In this document: piece after piece, positions 16,588 through 25,499 of the stretch
Layout of the letters: each line of letters opens with the position of its first letter
Numbering within the stretch: the stretch's first letter is position 1
Origin: an uncultured Lactobacillus sp.
GTDB taxonomy: Bacteria > Bacillota > Bacilli > Lactobacillales > Lactobacillaceae
DNA: 64,000 nucleotides
Assembly: GCA_910587695.1 (NCBI GenBank)
Contig: CAJUNC010000002.1
Coordinates: 10,966 to 74,965 of the forward strand
Direction of reading: 5' to 3'
Notes under the pieces: generated by a model
The model's input: only the letters and a program-made list of their open reading frames with translations
What the model was told of the DNA's origin: nothing
Databases searched by the model: none
Made by a program: the position numbers and the translations under genes

Positions 16588-17083
16588 GGCAATTATTAGT
16601 TAGAGAGTGAGATCGATGAAGCTATGTGACACGTGGACAGGGGCAGCCTAAAAAAGTTAAGCAGGATGTTAAGACTACTTACCACAATGTCAATAGATCG
16701 AGCTATAAGCTAAGGTGGGCGCAACCACAAAAAGCTAACAGCACCGATTCATCACCTCTTTTATTATGGATAGTTGAGGTTCTCTCAACGTAATTAAGTA
16801 TATACCCAAGTATTTTGTGAAAAACTATTGATTTTTTGGCAAAATATGCATATGTGAGCTAGGCGGTGTTTTGCGCAAAGAAAATTTTTTATAAACTTGT
16901 AAAAAATTTAAATTTACTCAAATATTACGAATATAGTAAAATTATTTTCTGTTGATATCGTTATTATTTGGGGGTTTTGCCTGGGGGTATTTTAAAATTT
17001 GATAACAACCATTACTAAGGTGTTGCTACTGGTAATGTTCGGCGTTATGATTACAATATATTTTAAACAAAGGGGAAATCAAA
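16588..17083. other. Gene-free stretch after the bacteriocin locus
   Basis: About 500 bases without a convincing gene. A six-base inverted repeat GTTGAG/CTCAAC lies at 16773-16789. Only very short frames occur, for example a minus-strand frame behind AAGAGGTGATG near 16755. The second half is AT-rich and probably carries the promoter of the next gene. No second LytTR box was found. Confidence 0.4.
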
Positions 17084-17362
17084 GTGTCCAAAAAATGGTA
17101 TGAGGCGCTAGACCAAGAAGATGTCATCTTTTTGCATCAGTTAGCGCAAGCAGATTTTAAGTTGTCAAAGTTGTCAGATGAGACGGGGATGTCGTATTTT
17201 GTGCTCAAAAAGCGGATGCAAAAGCTAAAATTAGCTTTATCCCAAAAATCGCCTGGGGATAGCGATTTTAAGTCATATTTGGATTTTCTAGTCGAACAGC
17301 GGATCTTACCGCAGTTGATCGCAAAGGTTTTATATCAAAAGCACCTAGAAGGCTTAGACTAG
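17084..17362 (+). CDS. Small helix-turn-helix protein of unknown role
   Basis: A 92-residue protein starting at GTG 17084, eight bases after AGGGG. The stretch LSKLSDETGMSYFVLKKRMQKLK (residues about 28-50) looks like a helix-turn-helix of the kind in small DUF2089-like regulators. There is no ligand domain. It lies 72 bases upstream of hemH and could be cotranscribed with it; whether it regulates hemH is unknown. Confidence 0.6.
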   Translation: MSKKWYEALDQEDVIFLHQLAQADFKLSKLSDETGMSYFVLKKRMQKLKLALSQKSPGDSDFKSYLDFLVEQRILPQLIAKVLYQKHLEGLD

Positions 17363-17434
17363 CTAAATTGCTCATGCTACTAGGATATGGTATTTTTAGA
17401 AGTGTAGTAAATTAAAAATGTTAGAGGCTATGTG

Positions 17435-18373
17435 ATGAAAAAAGGAATCTTACTGATCAACTTAGGAACACCCAAAAGTCCAACAGCTAAGCATCTACGA
17501 CCGTACTTGCGGCGTTTTTTAGGTGATAAACGGGTGATCACGACCCCAGATGTGATCTGGAAGCCGATCTTGGAGTTGATGATCTTACCACGGCGACCTA
17601 AATTTTCGGCTCAGATGTATAAAAAGATCTGGTCAGCTGAATACGGCTCACCCTTGGCATATTACACTAAGCGACAGGCTGAATTATTGCAGGCTCTAGT
17701 ACCAGATACGGTGGTAAAGTATGCATTTAGTTATAGCAAGCCAGATATTTCGCAGGTTTTAGCTGAATTTGAAGCCCAAAAAGTGACTGATCTATGTATT
17801 ATTGCGCTATATCCGCAATATTCGACGACAACAGTGGGCTCAGTCAGTGACGATGTGATGCGGTTTTATCACAAGCGGACTTATGTACCGAACCTCAAGT
17901 TTGTGACCTCTTTTTATGAAAATGAGACGTATTTGAAGCTGATCGCTGATAAGATCAAGGAGTATTGGAATAAAAAAGCATATGATAAGTTGATCATCTC
18001 ATATCATGGGATCCCAGAAAGTTATGTGAAAAAGGGCGATCCTTACCAAGCGCAGTGTGAAGAAACGACCGCTAAGCTTCAAGCGATGTTGCCGGATATC
18101 GAGATCTTGCATACATACCAGTCTAAATTCGGTCCGGCTAAATGGCTTGAGCCAGCGACTGATGAAACCATCAAGGATTTACCAAAGCAGGGGTGCAAAA
18201 AACTATTGGTGATCTCACCATCGTTTGTGGCTGATTGTTTAGAGACGTTATACGAACTAGAACTCGAAAATCGGGACTATTTTGAACAAGCGGGTGGAGA
18301 GTGCTATGATGTTGTTCCTTGTTTAAATGCTGATCCTGAATTTATCGAGCTTTTAAAGGATCTGAGTGAATAG
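17435..18373 (+). CDS. hemH: Ferrochelatase (coproporphyrin/protoporphyrin)
   Basis: A 312-residue enzyme that inserts ferrous iron into a porphyrin. It opens GILLINLGTPKSP, contains EYGSPLAYYT and the catalytic-histidine motif SYHGIPESYV near residue 183-192, and ends with FVADCLETLYELE. The ATG at 17435 follows GAGG at 17424-17427. No other haem-biosynthesis gene is in the window. Lactobacilli generally lack a full pathway, so the enzyme may act on imported porphyrin or be a remnant. Confidence 0.93.
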   Translation: MKKGILLINLGTPKSPTAKHLRPYLRRFLGDKRVITTPDVIWKPILELMILPRRPKFSAQMYKKIWSAEYGSPLAYYTKRQAELLQALVPDTVVKYAFSYSKPDISQVLAEFEAQKVTDLCIIALYPQYSTTTVGSVSDDVMRFYHKRTYVPNLKFVTSFYENETYLKLIADKIKEYWNKKAYDKLIISYHGIPESYVKKGDPYQAQCEETTAKLQAMLPDIEILHTYQSKFGPAKWLEPATDETIKDLPKQGCKKLLVISPSFVADCLETLYELELENRDYFEQAGGECYDVVPCLNADPEFIELLKDLSE

Positions 18374-18488
18374 GACTCGGGGTGAGTTCTATTTATTTTT
18401 TGAACTATTTTAGGCTATCCTAAAAATATATTTCGTTTATCTTTAAAGTGTGCTATGATCGAGATGGAAAAATAGAAAGGGTGGTTTT

Positions 18489-19136
18489 ATGAAAGTTAAA
18501 GATTTTGTTGCAACTTTTTTGACAGATCAAAATATCCATGGGATGGCAGTCAATTTGATCGGTAATCTAGGTCTAACTTTGCGCCGAGCGCAGACGCGTT
18601 ATCCAGAGTACAGCAATCTCTTTAGAGACAAGCGTCTTTGGACCGGAAAGCGCGAAGTGACGCGGTGTATGAGTTATCCTGTGGCTAAGTTAAGTGACGG
18701 TCTTTACGTTACGGCTACAAATGGAGTACCAAATGAAGAGCTGGTCAAACTATTTAAAGCTAAATTACTGCAATTAAAAACAGAATTAGAAGCATTACCA
18801 GAACAAAAGCCAGAGCGTCCACTGTTTACAGGGATCAATGCTTTGTTTAAGCAACCAACGATCTTTGTGAATGCCAAAAATGAATTGCAGTTGCTGTTAG
18901 AAGATAAATTCCAAGCACCAGAAAAAGTTCCTTTAGCTCGCTTTGATTTCTTTAGTTTGGGCATCTTCTCTTATAAAGATGTCGCTTATTATGAAATGGT
19001 CGCTGATGATGGAAAAGCGCTCGAAGACCATGATCTAACGGTGATGTTGGGAAACTTATTAGTGTTTATGACGATTTCGGGGATCACCCAAGCCGATTAT
19101 GCAACAATGAGTGCTTTTAGCATGTCAAACGCCTAA
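18489..19136 (+). CDS. Conserved-looking protein of unknown function
   Basis: A 215-residue soluble protein with no signal peptide or membrane segment; I do not recognise it. A ribosome site GAAAGGGTGG precedes ATG 18489. The N-terminal half is basic (RRAQTRYPEYSNLFRDKRLW, RCMSYPVAKL) and the C-terminal half acidic. Base and codon use match the housekeeping neighbours, and a strong terminator follows, so it appears a genuine monocistronic gene. Confidence 0.7.
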   Translation: MKVKDFVATFLTDQNIHGMAVNLIGNLGLTLRRAQTRYPEYSNLFRDKRLWTGKREVTRCMSYPVAKLSDGLYVTATNGVPNEELVKLFKAKLLQLKTELEALPEQKPERPLFTGINALFKQPTIFVNAKNELQLLLEDKFQAPEKVPLARFDFFSLGIFSYKDVAYYEMVADDGKALEDHDLTVMLGNLLVFMTISGITQADYATMSAFSMSNA

Positions 19137-19194
19137 AAAAGCAACAGATCTTTGCCAGACAACCTGTTTGTCGTTAAAGATCTGTTGCTTTTTT
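19135..19194 (+). terminator. Terminator after the 18489 gene
   Basis: Nineteen-base arms AAAAAAGCAACAGATCTTT / AAAGATCTGTTGCTTTTTT with an inner GACAA/TTGTC stem. It could act on both strands. Confidence 0.85.
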
Positions 19195-19331
19195 ACTTTT
19201 TACAAATGGAGAAGATCTCCATTTAGCCTTTAAAACATATTGAGATGCGTGATCGAGTTAATGCCTTATGAATAATGATAGAGGCCTTGCATTATTCATA
19301 AGGTACTGACCGTATTGTTTCACATGAAACT

Positions 19332-21137
19332 TTAGTTGTTTTCCAGTTGCTCCGTCAAAACTTTGATCTTTTCGACGGTCTCATCCAAAAAGGAGATCGT
19401 ATTTTCAAGCGGAGCAGCAGTTGAAATGTCTACACCAGCGACTTTGGCAGCCTCGACGGGTGTTTTTTGGTCACCGAGTTTTAAGAACTCGAGCCAAGCT
19501 TCAACTTGCGCCTTTGGATCGACCAATAATTTCAAATAAGCTTGAGTTGCGATCGTTAAGCCAGCTGAGTAAGTATACGAGTACAAGCCCATATAGTAGT
19601 GTGATTGACGCATCCAAGTTAGAGCAGCGCGCTCATCGATCACGACTGCATCGCCCCAGAAGCGCTTGAGAACTTTTTGCTTGAGTTCGCAGAGTTTAGC
19701 CCCATCAAATGAACCACCGGCATCGATGATTTGATAGACCTCACGTTGGAATGCTGCTTCAAGTAAATGAGTCACAAAATTATGATAGAACGTATTGGTC
19801 AACATCTTAGTGTAAGCAAAGCGTTGCATTCGCGGATCAGACGTACTTTGTTTTAAAGAATGTGTCAGCAATAATTCATTAAAGGTCGATGGCGCTTCGA
19901 TCAAATACATCGAAGGGTCGCTACCTAAGATGGAATTATTTTGGGCGGTGAGCAGTGCTTGGCCAGCGTGACCGAGCTCATGGATAAGCGTATAAACGTC
20001 GGCTAACTCATCTGTCCAAGACATCAAAATGTAAGGATGCACACCATATGGATCGGTCTCAAAGCCACCAGTTTCCTTACCAGCGTTGACAGCAAAATCG
20101 ACCCAACGTTCATCAAATGAGCGCATGACCATTTTAGAATAGTTGTCACCTAAAAGAAAGACAGCCTTTTTAATGTAATCTGGTGCCTCTTTTAAGCTGA
20201 CTTTAGGTGCAAATTCAGGATCAAGATCGATTTGTAGATCAGCAAAGTTCATTTGTTTTAAACCATGTGTTTTCCCGATGAGTTTAGCATATTTTTGCAT
20301 GACTGGTCCGAGTTTATCTAAGATCAGATCGATCTGACGGTCAAACATTTCATGAGTGACTTCTTGGTCAGCTAACAGATAGTCAAAGACCGAATCAAAT
20401 CCGCGCAAGGTCGCCAAGGTTTTTTCTTTAGCGACTTGGGTGTAGTAAGTAGCTGCCACTGTATCTTGATATTTTTTTAGTGTTTTAGAGAATGATTCGA
20501 AGGCTTTTTGGCGTACTTTATAATTAGGATGGTATTGATAGGTATTTTCATACAAGACAAATGACATAGGATATGTCGTTTCATCGACCACAAAATCTTC
20601 AAAGTCCATATCAGCCGCACGTGTTGTCGTGTAGATCCCTTCAGGTGCGTTTAGCGTTGGACCTAATAGGGCAAGAGCAGCTTCGGTCTTAGGATCGAGG
20701 AGATGCTTTTGCTTTGCCTTCAAATGCCGAATGACCGAGGCAAAGCGTGGTTCTTTGGTAGCTACTTCGTCTAAAGTTGCAGCCGAATTTTGACTGACTT
20801 GAATATCAAAAAAAGCTAGTTTAGCGTTCTTAAAGGCTAAAGTTTGTTCAGCTTGCTTCAATAAATGATCGTAGTGTGGATCAGTCATATCGCTTGCTTG
20901 ATGTAAGAATGCATAATGCTCGATCAAAGATGCTTTTTGTTCGATCTTTTCGAGCGCTGTTAAACCGGCTAAGATCTGATCAGTAGTCGTCAAGTGACCA
21001 TCAAAATCAGCCACAAGATCAGTTACAAGTTGCTTTAAAGCTGTTAGATCTGCAACCCAAGCTTCATCGTTTGGATAAAGTGGGGTCAGATCCCACGTGA
21101 GTTCTGAAGCGACGTCTTTTCGATTTGGTAATGCCAT
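19332..21137 (-). CDS. pepF: Oligoendopeptidase F
   Basis: A 601-residue cytoplasmic zinc metallopeptidase of the M3 family. The zinc site HELGHAGQ is visible in the second half, preceded by a long helical region with KNAKLAFFDIQVS. PepF cleaves imported peptides of about 7-17 residues and aids nitrogen nutrition. ATG 21137 is preferred because GGGGGG lies eight bases upstream; a TTG two codons earlier is possible. It is monocistronic and convergent with the gene at 18489. Confidence 0.94.
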   Translation of the reverse strand: MALPNRKDVASELTWDLTPLYPNDEAWVADLTALKQLVTDLVADFDGHLTTTDQILAGLTALEKIEQKASLIEHYAFLHQASDMTDPHYDHLLKQAEQTLAFKNAKLAFFDIQVSQNSAATLDEVATKEPRFASVIRHLKAKQKHLLDPKTEAALALLGPTLNAPEGIYTTTRAADMDFEDFVVDETTYPMSFVLYENTYQYHPNYKVRQKAFESFSKTLKKYQDTVAATYYTQVAKEKTLATLRGFDSVFDYLLADQEVTHEMFDRQIDLILDKLGPVMQKYAKLIGKTHGLKQMNFADLQIDLDPEFAPKVSLKEAPDYIKKAVFLLGDNYSKMVMRSFDERWVDFAVNAGKETGGFETDPYGVHPYILMSWTDELADVYTLIHELGHAGQALLTAQNNSILGSDPSMYLIEAPSTFNELLLTHSLKQSTSDPRMQRFAYTKMLTNTFYHNFVTHLLEAAFQREVYQIIDAGGSFDGAKLCELKQKVLKRFWGDAVVIDERAALTWMRQSHYYMGLYSYTYSAGLTIATQAYLKLLVDPKAQVEAWLEFLKLGDQKTPVEAAKVAGVDISTAAPLENTISFLDETVEKIKVLTEQLENN

Positions 21138-21209
21138 TGGCAAAGCCCCCCTTAAAATAAATGGTTTTGCAAAATTATAGCATAAAACATGAAGCTTATA
21201 GTAGCATAA

Positions 21210-21238
21210 TTGTCTTTTGTAGATGGCTAGTGTATAAT
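21210..21238 (+). promoter_or_regulatory. metA promoter
   Basis: TTGTCT (21210-21215), 17 bases, TATAAT (21233-21238), about 60 bases before metA. No S-box or T-box leader fits in the short space. Confidence 0.65.
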
Positions 21239-21299
21239 TTAGCTTACAGAATACAAGTAAATCACTTGGCTGTAATTATCCAGAAAGGAAGGTATAGTC

Positions 21300-22127
21300 A
21301 TGCGTACGCCTGAAAATGTCTTGAAGATCGGTGTATTGAATTTGATGCACGATAAATTAGACACCAAAAGACGGTTTGAACGGGTCTTGGAGAATTCAGC
21401 TCAGCCAGTTGAGTTGACCTTTTTTTATCCTAAAGATCATTACCAAGATCGCCCAGTTCCAGCTCAAGTAGCGCAGATCGCGCACCCACTTGAGTTAGCT
21501 GAAGTTGAAAAACTCGATGCTTTTATCGTGACTGGTGCTCCGATCGAAAAACTAGATTTTGCAGAGATCACATACATCAGTGAATTGCAGGAACTCTTTA
21601 ATTGTTTAGCTCAAAATAAGATCGAGCAGTTGTACGTCTGTTGGGGCGCCATGGCTGCAGTCAATTATTTTTACGGTGTGGATAAGCATTTATTGCCACA
21701 AAAATTATTTGGGATCTATCGACAAGAAGTCTTACGTGATTCTAAATTATTAGCACAAGTCGCACCGGGCTTTTTAGCTCCACATGCGCGGTATGCTGAT
21801 ATTGATCTTACACGGGCAAAACAAGTACCTGAGTTAGAGATCACCGCCGTCTCGCAGGCTGGAGAGGCTTTCTTACTTGAAGCACCGACAAGACATCAGA
21901 CATTTTTATTTTCACATTTGGAGTATGGCAGAGATGCTTTACAAAAAGAATACGCACGCGAATTAGCGGCTGATCCAAGTGCCAAAGATTCACTGGCTCG
22001 TCCCCAAAATTATTATGTTGATGGGCGACCACAGTTTTTATGGGAAACGTTACAAAAGCAATTTTTTGCTAACTGGTTACACCAAGTAGCTAGGACACGC
22101 AAAGCTAAAGAACTTATCAAAAATTAA
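21300..22127 (+). CDS. metA: Homoserine O-acyltransferase (MetA family)
   Basis: A 275-residue MetA-type enzyme that acylates homoserine (acetyl or succinyl; the donor cannot be told by eye). The nucleophile Cys114 is in YVCWGAMAA, and the family stretches VTGAPIEKLDF and FSHLEYG are present. The family usually has about 300 residues, so the C-terminus is a little short. It lies 13 bases from cysK, so the pair may make homocysteine or cysteine by sulfhydrylation. Its substrate homoserine is made by Hom at 2077-3360. Confidence 0.9.
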   Translation: MRTPENVLKIGVLNLMHDKLDTKRRFERVLENSAQPVELTFFYPKDHYQDRPVPAQVAQIAHPLELAEVEKLDAFIVTGAPIEKLDFAEITYISELQELFNCLAQNKIEQLYVCWGAMAAVNYFYGVDKHLLPQKLFGIYRQEVLRDSKLLAQVAPGFLAPHARYADIDLTRAKQVPELEITAVSQAGEAFLLEAPTRHQTFLFSHLEYGRDALQKEYARELAADPSAKDSLARPQNYYVDGRPQFLWETLQKQFFANWLHQVARTRKAKELIKN

Positions 22128-22140
22128 CGGGGGTCTTGAT

Positions 22141-23064
22141 ATGAGTAAAGTTTATGATTCGATTTTAGATACTATCGGTAACACACCGATCGTCAAGTTG
22201 AACAATGTTGTTCCTGCTGGGGCAGCTGATGTTTATGTCAAGCTTGAATTTTTCAATCCTGCTGGTTCAGTCAAAGACCGGGTAGCCTTGGCGATGATCC
22301 AAGCGGCTGAAGAAGCCGGAAAGCTGACTAAAGGTGGCACGATCATCGAACCAACTTCAGGCAATACCGGCATCGGGTTAGCTGCAGTCGCGGCGGCTAA
22401 AGGTTATCGGTTATTGATCACGATGCCAGAAACGATGAGTATCGAACGGCGCAAATTGATGCAAGGTTATGGGGCTGAATTGATCTTGACCCCAGGTGAA
22501 GAAGGCATGGGTGGTGCGATCAAACTCGCTAAACAGCTAGCTGAGAAGAACGGTTATTTCTTACCGATGCAATTCGATAATCCTGCCAATGCTTTGATCC
22601 ACGAACAAACGACTGGTCAAGAGATCTTACAAGCTTTTGGAGCTAAATTACCTGATGCCTTTGTTGCAGGGGTCGGCACAGGTGGAACTTTGACTGGTGT
22701 TGGGCGTGCTTTGCGGGCTAAGAAAGCTGATATTCAACTATACGCCCTTGAACCAAGTGAATCCCCAGTTTTAAAAGAAGGCAAGAAGGGCAAGCACAAG
22801 ATCCAAGGTATTTCAGCTGGCTTTGTGCCTTCGATCTTGGATACTAAACTTTACAATGATATTTTGGAAGTTCCAAGCCAAAAAGCACTTGAGATGGCAC
22901 GAAAAGTTGGTGAAAAAGAGGGTTTCTTACCAGGTATCTCAGCTGGTGCCAATATTTATGGTGCGATCGAAGTGGCTAAAAAATTGGGTGCTGGCAAGCG
23001 TGTCTTGACTGTTGCCCCAGATAATGGCGAACGTTATCTTTCAACTGAATTGTTTGAAGGCTAA
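22141..23064 (+). CDS. cysK: Cysteine synthase / O-acyl-(homo)serine sulfhydrylase
   Basis: A 307-residue PLP enzyme of the beta family. Lys45 in NPAGSVKDR binds PLP, followed by EPTSGNTGIGLA and the GVGTGGT phosphate-binding loop near residue 178. Enzymes of this type make cysteine from O-acetylserine. Pairing with metA suggests that in this operon it may instead use the acyl-homoserine product or act as cystathionine beta-synthase. GGGGG at 22130-22134 is the ribosome site. Confidence 0.93.
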   Translation: MSKVYDSILDTIGNTPIVKLNNVVPAGAADVYVKLEFFNPAGSVKDRVALAMIQAAEEAGKLTKGGTIIEPTSGNTGIGLAAVAAAKGYRLLITMPETMSIERRKLMQGYGAELILTPGEEGMGGAIKLAKQLAEKNGYFLPMQFDNPANALIHEQTTGQEILQAFGAKLPDAFVAGVGTGGTLTGVGRALRAKKADIQLYALEPSESPVLKEGKKGKHKIQGISAGFVPSILDTKLYNDILEVPSQKALEMARKVGEKEGFLPGISAGANIYGAIEVAKKLGAGKRVLTVAPDNGERYLSTELFEG

Positions 23065-23135
23065 TTATTGAAAAATTTAGTGTGAGTATTTTTATGCTGT
23101 TGCTCAAGTACTTGCATTAAGGAATTTAAAACGAT

Positions 23136-23182
23136 AAAACATACCTGATCGAATTTTAAGGGATTTGATCAGGTATGTTTTA
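23136..23182 (+). terminator. Terminator of metA-cysK
   Basis: TAAAACATACCTGATC and GATCAGGTATGTTTTA arms with a 15-base loop, followed by ATTTT. It also faces the convergent LysR gene. Confidence 0.8.
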
Positions 23183-23213
23183 TTTTAGTCCAGTCAATTT
23201 TTGCAGTTATGTA

Positions 23214-24101
23214 TTACTTTAGTTTTTTGATGAGTGAGGAAAGAGGGTATTTTCGATTTGAGATCATAGATATTTCATAGTGCTTAGGTAAAGATAGTTT
23301 TTTTGATGTTAAATTAGTTTTGGAAATTTGCTCGTAATGCTTAGCAAGAAATTTAGGCAGAATAGTAGTTAAGTTAGTATGAGGACGGCTAATTAAATAA
23401 TTTATAAAGTCAAAACAATTGACTTTATAAATTTCTGGGACAGGAAGATCTGCTTTTTGAAAGACGTATTTAATTTGTGGAATAAGAAAACTGTATTCGG
23501 GATGAAGGAGAAACTTCACTTTTCTCAATTCTTTAGCAGTTAGTGACTGATCATTAGGTGACATGATGTAGGTATTGTTTTGAGAATACACGACATAGTA
23601 AGGTTCTGAGTAGAGTGTATATTTTTCATGATCAGTAGTAAGTTTATTTTCAAAAAAATCATTTATGAAGATGATATCTAAGCTACCATAGTTAAATTTT
23701 TTTATTAATTCATCCATATCGTTAGTCAGGGTAAGTTGATGTCGATCAAAGAGCAATTCGCTAAAAAATCCAGGATAAAGTAAAGTTGCGATGTTACTTG
23801 CACCAATATTGAGATTGCTGAATTGTGTATTTAGATCGATACCCTTGACACTATAAAGAGAGTCAAAGTCATGTAAAACTTTGATAGCTTGTTGATAAAA
23901 ATTTTGACCGTTTGATGTCAATACAACTCCACGAGAAGAACGTACAAACAAACTAACTTGAAAGTGTTCTTCCAGTTGATGGATCTTTTTACTGATAGCT
24001 GGTTGAGATAGAGATAGAATTTCACTACTCTTGCTGATACTTTTTGTTTTAGCAACAGTGATGAATACATATAGCAAGTCAACATTTAATGAATTGTACA
24101 T
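23214..24101 (-). CDS. LysR-family transcriptional regulator
   Basis: A 295-residue regulator. The N-terminal helix-turn-helix (TKSISKSSEILSLSQPAISK, about residues 18-37, then IHQLEEHFQVSLFVRSSRG) is clear, followed by a divergent co-inducer domain. It is transcribed away from the unknown gene at 24272, the classic LysR arrangement, so that gene is its likely target. Its codon use is more AT-rich than the flanking cysK and permease genes, as is that of the next two genes, which hints at an acquired island. Confidence 0.88.
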   Translation of the reverse strand: MYNSLNVDLLYVFITVAKTKSISKSSEILSLSQPAISKKIHQLEEHFQVSLFVRSSRGVVLTSNGQNFYQQAIKVLHDFDSLYSVKGIDLNTQFSNLNIGASNIATLLYPGFFSELLFDRHQLTLTNDMDELIKKFNYGSLDIIFINDFFENKLTTDHEKYTLYSEPYYVVYSQNNTYIMSPNDQSLTAKELRKVKFLLHPEYSFLIPQIKYVFQKADLPVPEIYKVNCFDFINYLISRPHTNLTTILPKFLAKHYEQISKTNLTSKKLSLPKHYEISMISNRKYPLSSLIKKLK

Positions 24102-24206
24102 ATCCTATTGCCCCTTCCCGTTATAGCTAAATTATAAAGCTTGTGAATTAATGTTTGTTATAACGTTTTATTATATCGAAGTATTATATATTGTTAATTC
24201 CATATA

Positions 24207-24257
24207 TTCAAACAAAATGATAATCTAGCTACAACAAGATATTTTAATTTGTTTGAA
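24207..24257. promoter_or_regulatory. 10-bp inverted repeat in the LysR divergent region
   Basis: TTCAAACAAA (24207-24216) and TTTGTTTGAA (24248-24257) are perfect inverted copies 31 bases apart, ending 14 bases before the unknown gene. TTATA-N7-TATAA lies at 24121-24137, closer to the LysR start. Either could be an operator of the regulator; the first could also form a hairpin in the mRNA leader. Confidence 0.45.
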
Positions 24258-24271
24258 ATGGGGACTTTTAA

Positions 24272-25336
24272 ATGAATAATGTAATTGAAAAGTATCATTG
24301 CAAAGATATTTCATCTAAAAAAATCACTAAGGATAAATGGTTTATTGGGTCAGCATTACGATCTGTAAACTATACAGAGTTGAGTAATGGATACTATTAT
24401 TACAAGCAACCAACTATCTGGACTAGAATGCTATCGGTAGATCCTGTTAATCCGTATTGGGAAGTACATAATGAGACGGAAAATTTTCTGTTAATAAATA
24501 AATCAAATGATGAGATAGTTTACTTTTTACAAAGTGTTTTAGACTCCTATGTAAAAACAAAATCAGGTGAATGTATCAAATTATATTCTTTTGGAAAAGG
24601 GAGATCAGGCTTTTTTGATAAAAATATCCAAGAAATCGAGTTAGAAGTGCCTTTTCATATCAATAAACAAAGAGTTGGAAATTACAGAAAACTATTTGCA
24701 CTAATTGGAGATAGGTTTTATCCAGCGATCGATTGTACTGAATTTCAAATCAATGAACGGGTATATTTTGAAATCAATATTAATTTATCGTACTTGGAAA
24801 TGCTTTGTGATCAATTGGATTGTATATTTTATGGCAAGAGATATTTAGAGATCGTTGATTCATTTGGTATAGGAAGTGAGCAATTGATATCTGACCAAAG
24901 GATCATTAGATTGATCTCTTTAGTGGAAACGGTGAAGTTTATTGAAAAGTATCGAATCACTGTTGCGTCAAATTACCTAGGTCATACTGTGAAAAAAATA
25001 TATAAACTTCTAGCTGTACAAATATTTTTGCTAAAGCTAGACATTGATATGTTAAAAAAATGCTTGAAAGGTGCAACTGTCGAAGCGATCGATAAAGAAT
25101 TGGTCAAGTTGCAGAAGATAGATACTGACTTGCTGAAAAAATATGATCCTTTTACTTTATCTGATAGGTACGGAATTACAAAAGAAATTCAAGATGCTCT
25201 GAATAATTCTAGGGAATATGTAAGACATTACAGTAAAAAAACAATAAAGTATTTTACCGATATCCCTTTTTGCGGTGATATTACTGGTGAAAAAGATTTT
25301 ATTGAAACAATTTATAAAATTCAGAAGGGTAAGTAA
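24272..25336 (+). CDS. Unknown 354-residue protein, divergent from LysR and upstream of HerA-like ATPase
   Basis: I do not recognise this protein. It is soluble, with no signal peptide; the N-terminal half is rich in Tyr, Asn and Phe (ELSNGYYYYKQPTIWTRML), the middle has FALIGDRFYPAIDCTEFQ, and the C-terminal part is helical and lysine-rich. GGGG at 24259-24262 serves as ribosome site. Codon use is AT-rich compared with the surrounding core genes. It is followed after 163 bases by a HerA-like ATPase, so the two may form a functional pair, as effector-HerA pairs do in phage defence; this is inference from position alone. Confidence 0.65.
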   Translation: MNNVIEKYHCKDISSKKITKDKWFIGSALRSVNYTELSNGYYYYKQPTIWTRMLSVDPVNPYWEVHNETENFLLINKSNDEIVYFLQSVLDSYVKTKSGECIKLYSFGKGRSGFFDKNIQEIELEVPFHINKQRVGNYRKLFALIGDRFYPAIDCTEFQINERVYFEININLSYLEMLCDQLDCIFYGKRYLEIVDSFGIGSEQLISDQRIIRLISLVETVKFIEKYRITVASNYLGHTVKKIYKLLAVQIFLLKLDIDMLKKCLKGATVEAIDKELVKLQKIDTDLLKKYDPFTLSDRYGITKEIQDALNNSREYVRHYSKKTIKYFTDIPFCGDITGEKDFIETIYKIQKGK

Positions 25337-25499
25337 TGATAAAGTAGTGAATGATTTAATATGAGAAAAGATACTAGAGACGAAAGTTCTTTTTTACATG
25401 GAATATATTGGGGTGATCACAAAAGATTGCTAAACCCGGGAAATATAATATTCAAAATGTATGGATCAAGGATCATGTAATTTAGAATAGGGGGCAAGT

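Noticed and set aside
16588..17083. A cysteine-containing mini-frame as a second signal peptide
   Set aside because: Only 13 codons from a GTG, on the opposite strand, with nothing linking it to the kinase; chance occurrence is as likely.
25361..25480. A 39-codon frame (MRKDTRDESSFLHG...) between the unknown gene and the HerA-like ATPase
   Set aside because: No ribosome site, no recognisable pattern and no coupling to either neighbour; could be chance in AT-rich sequence.
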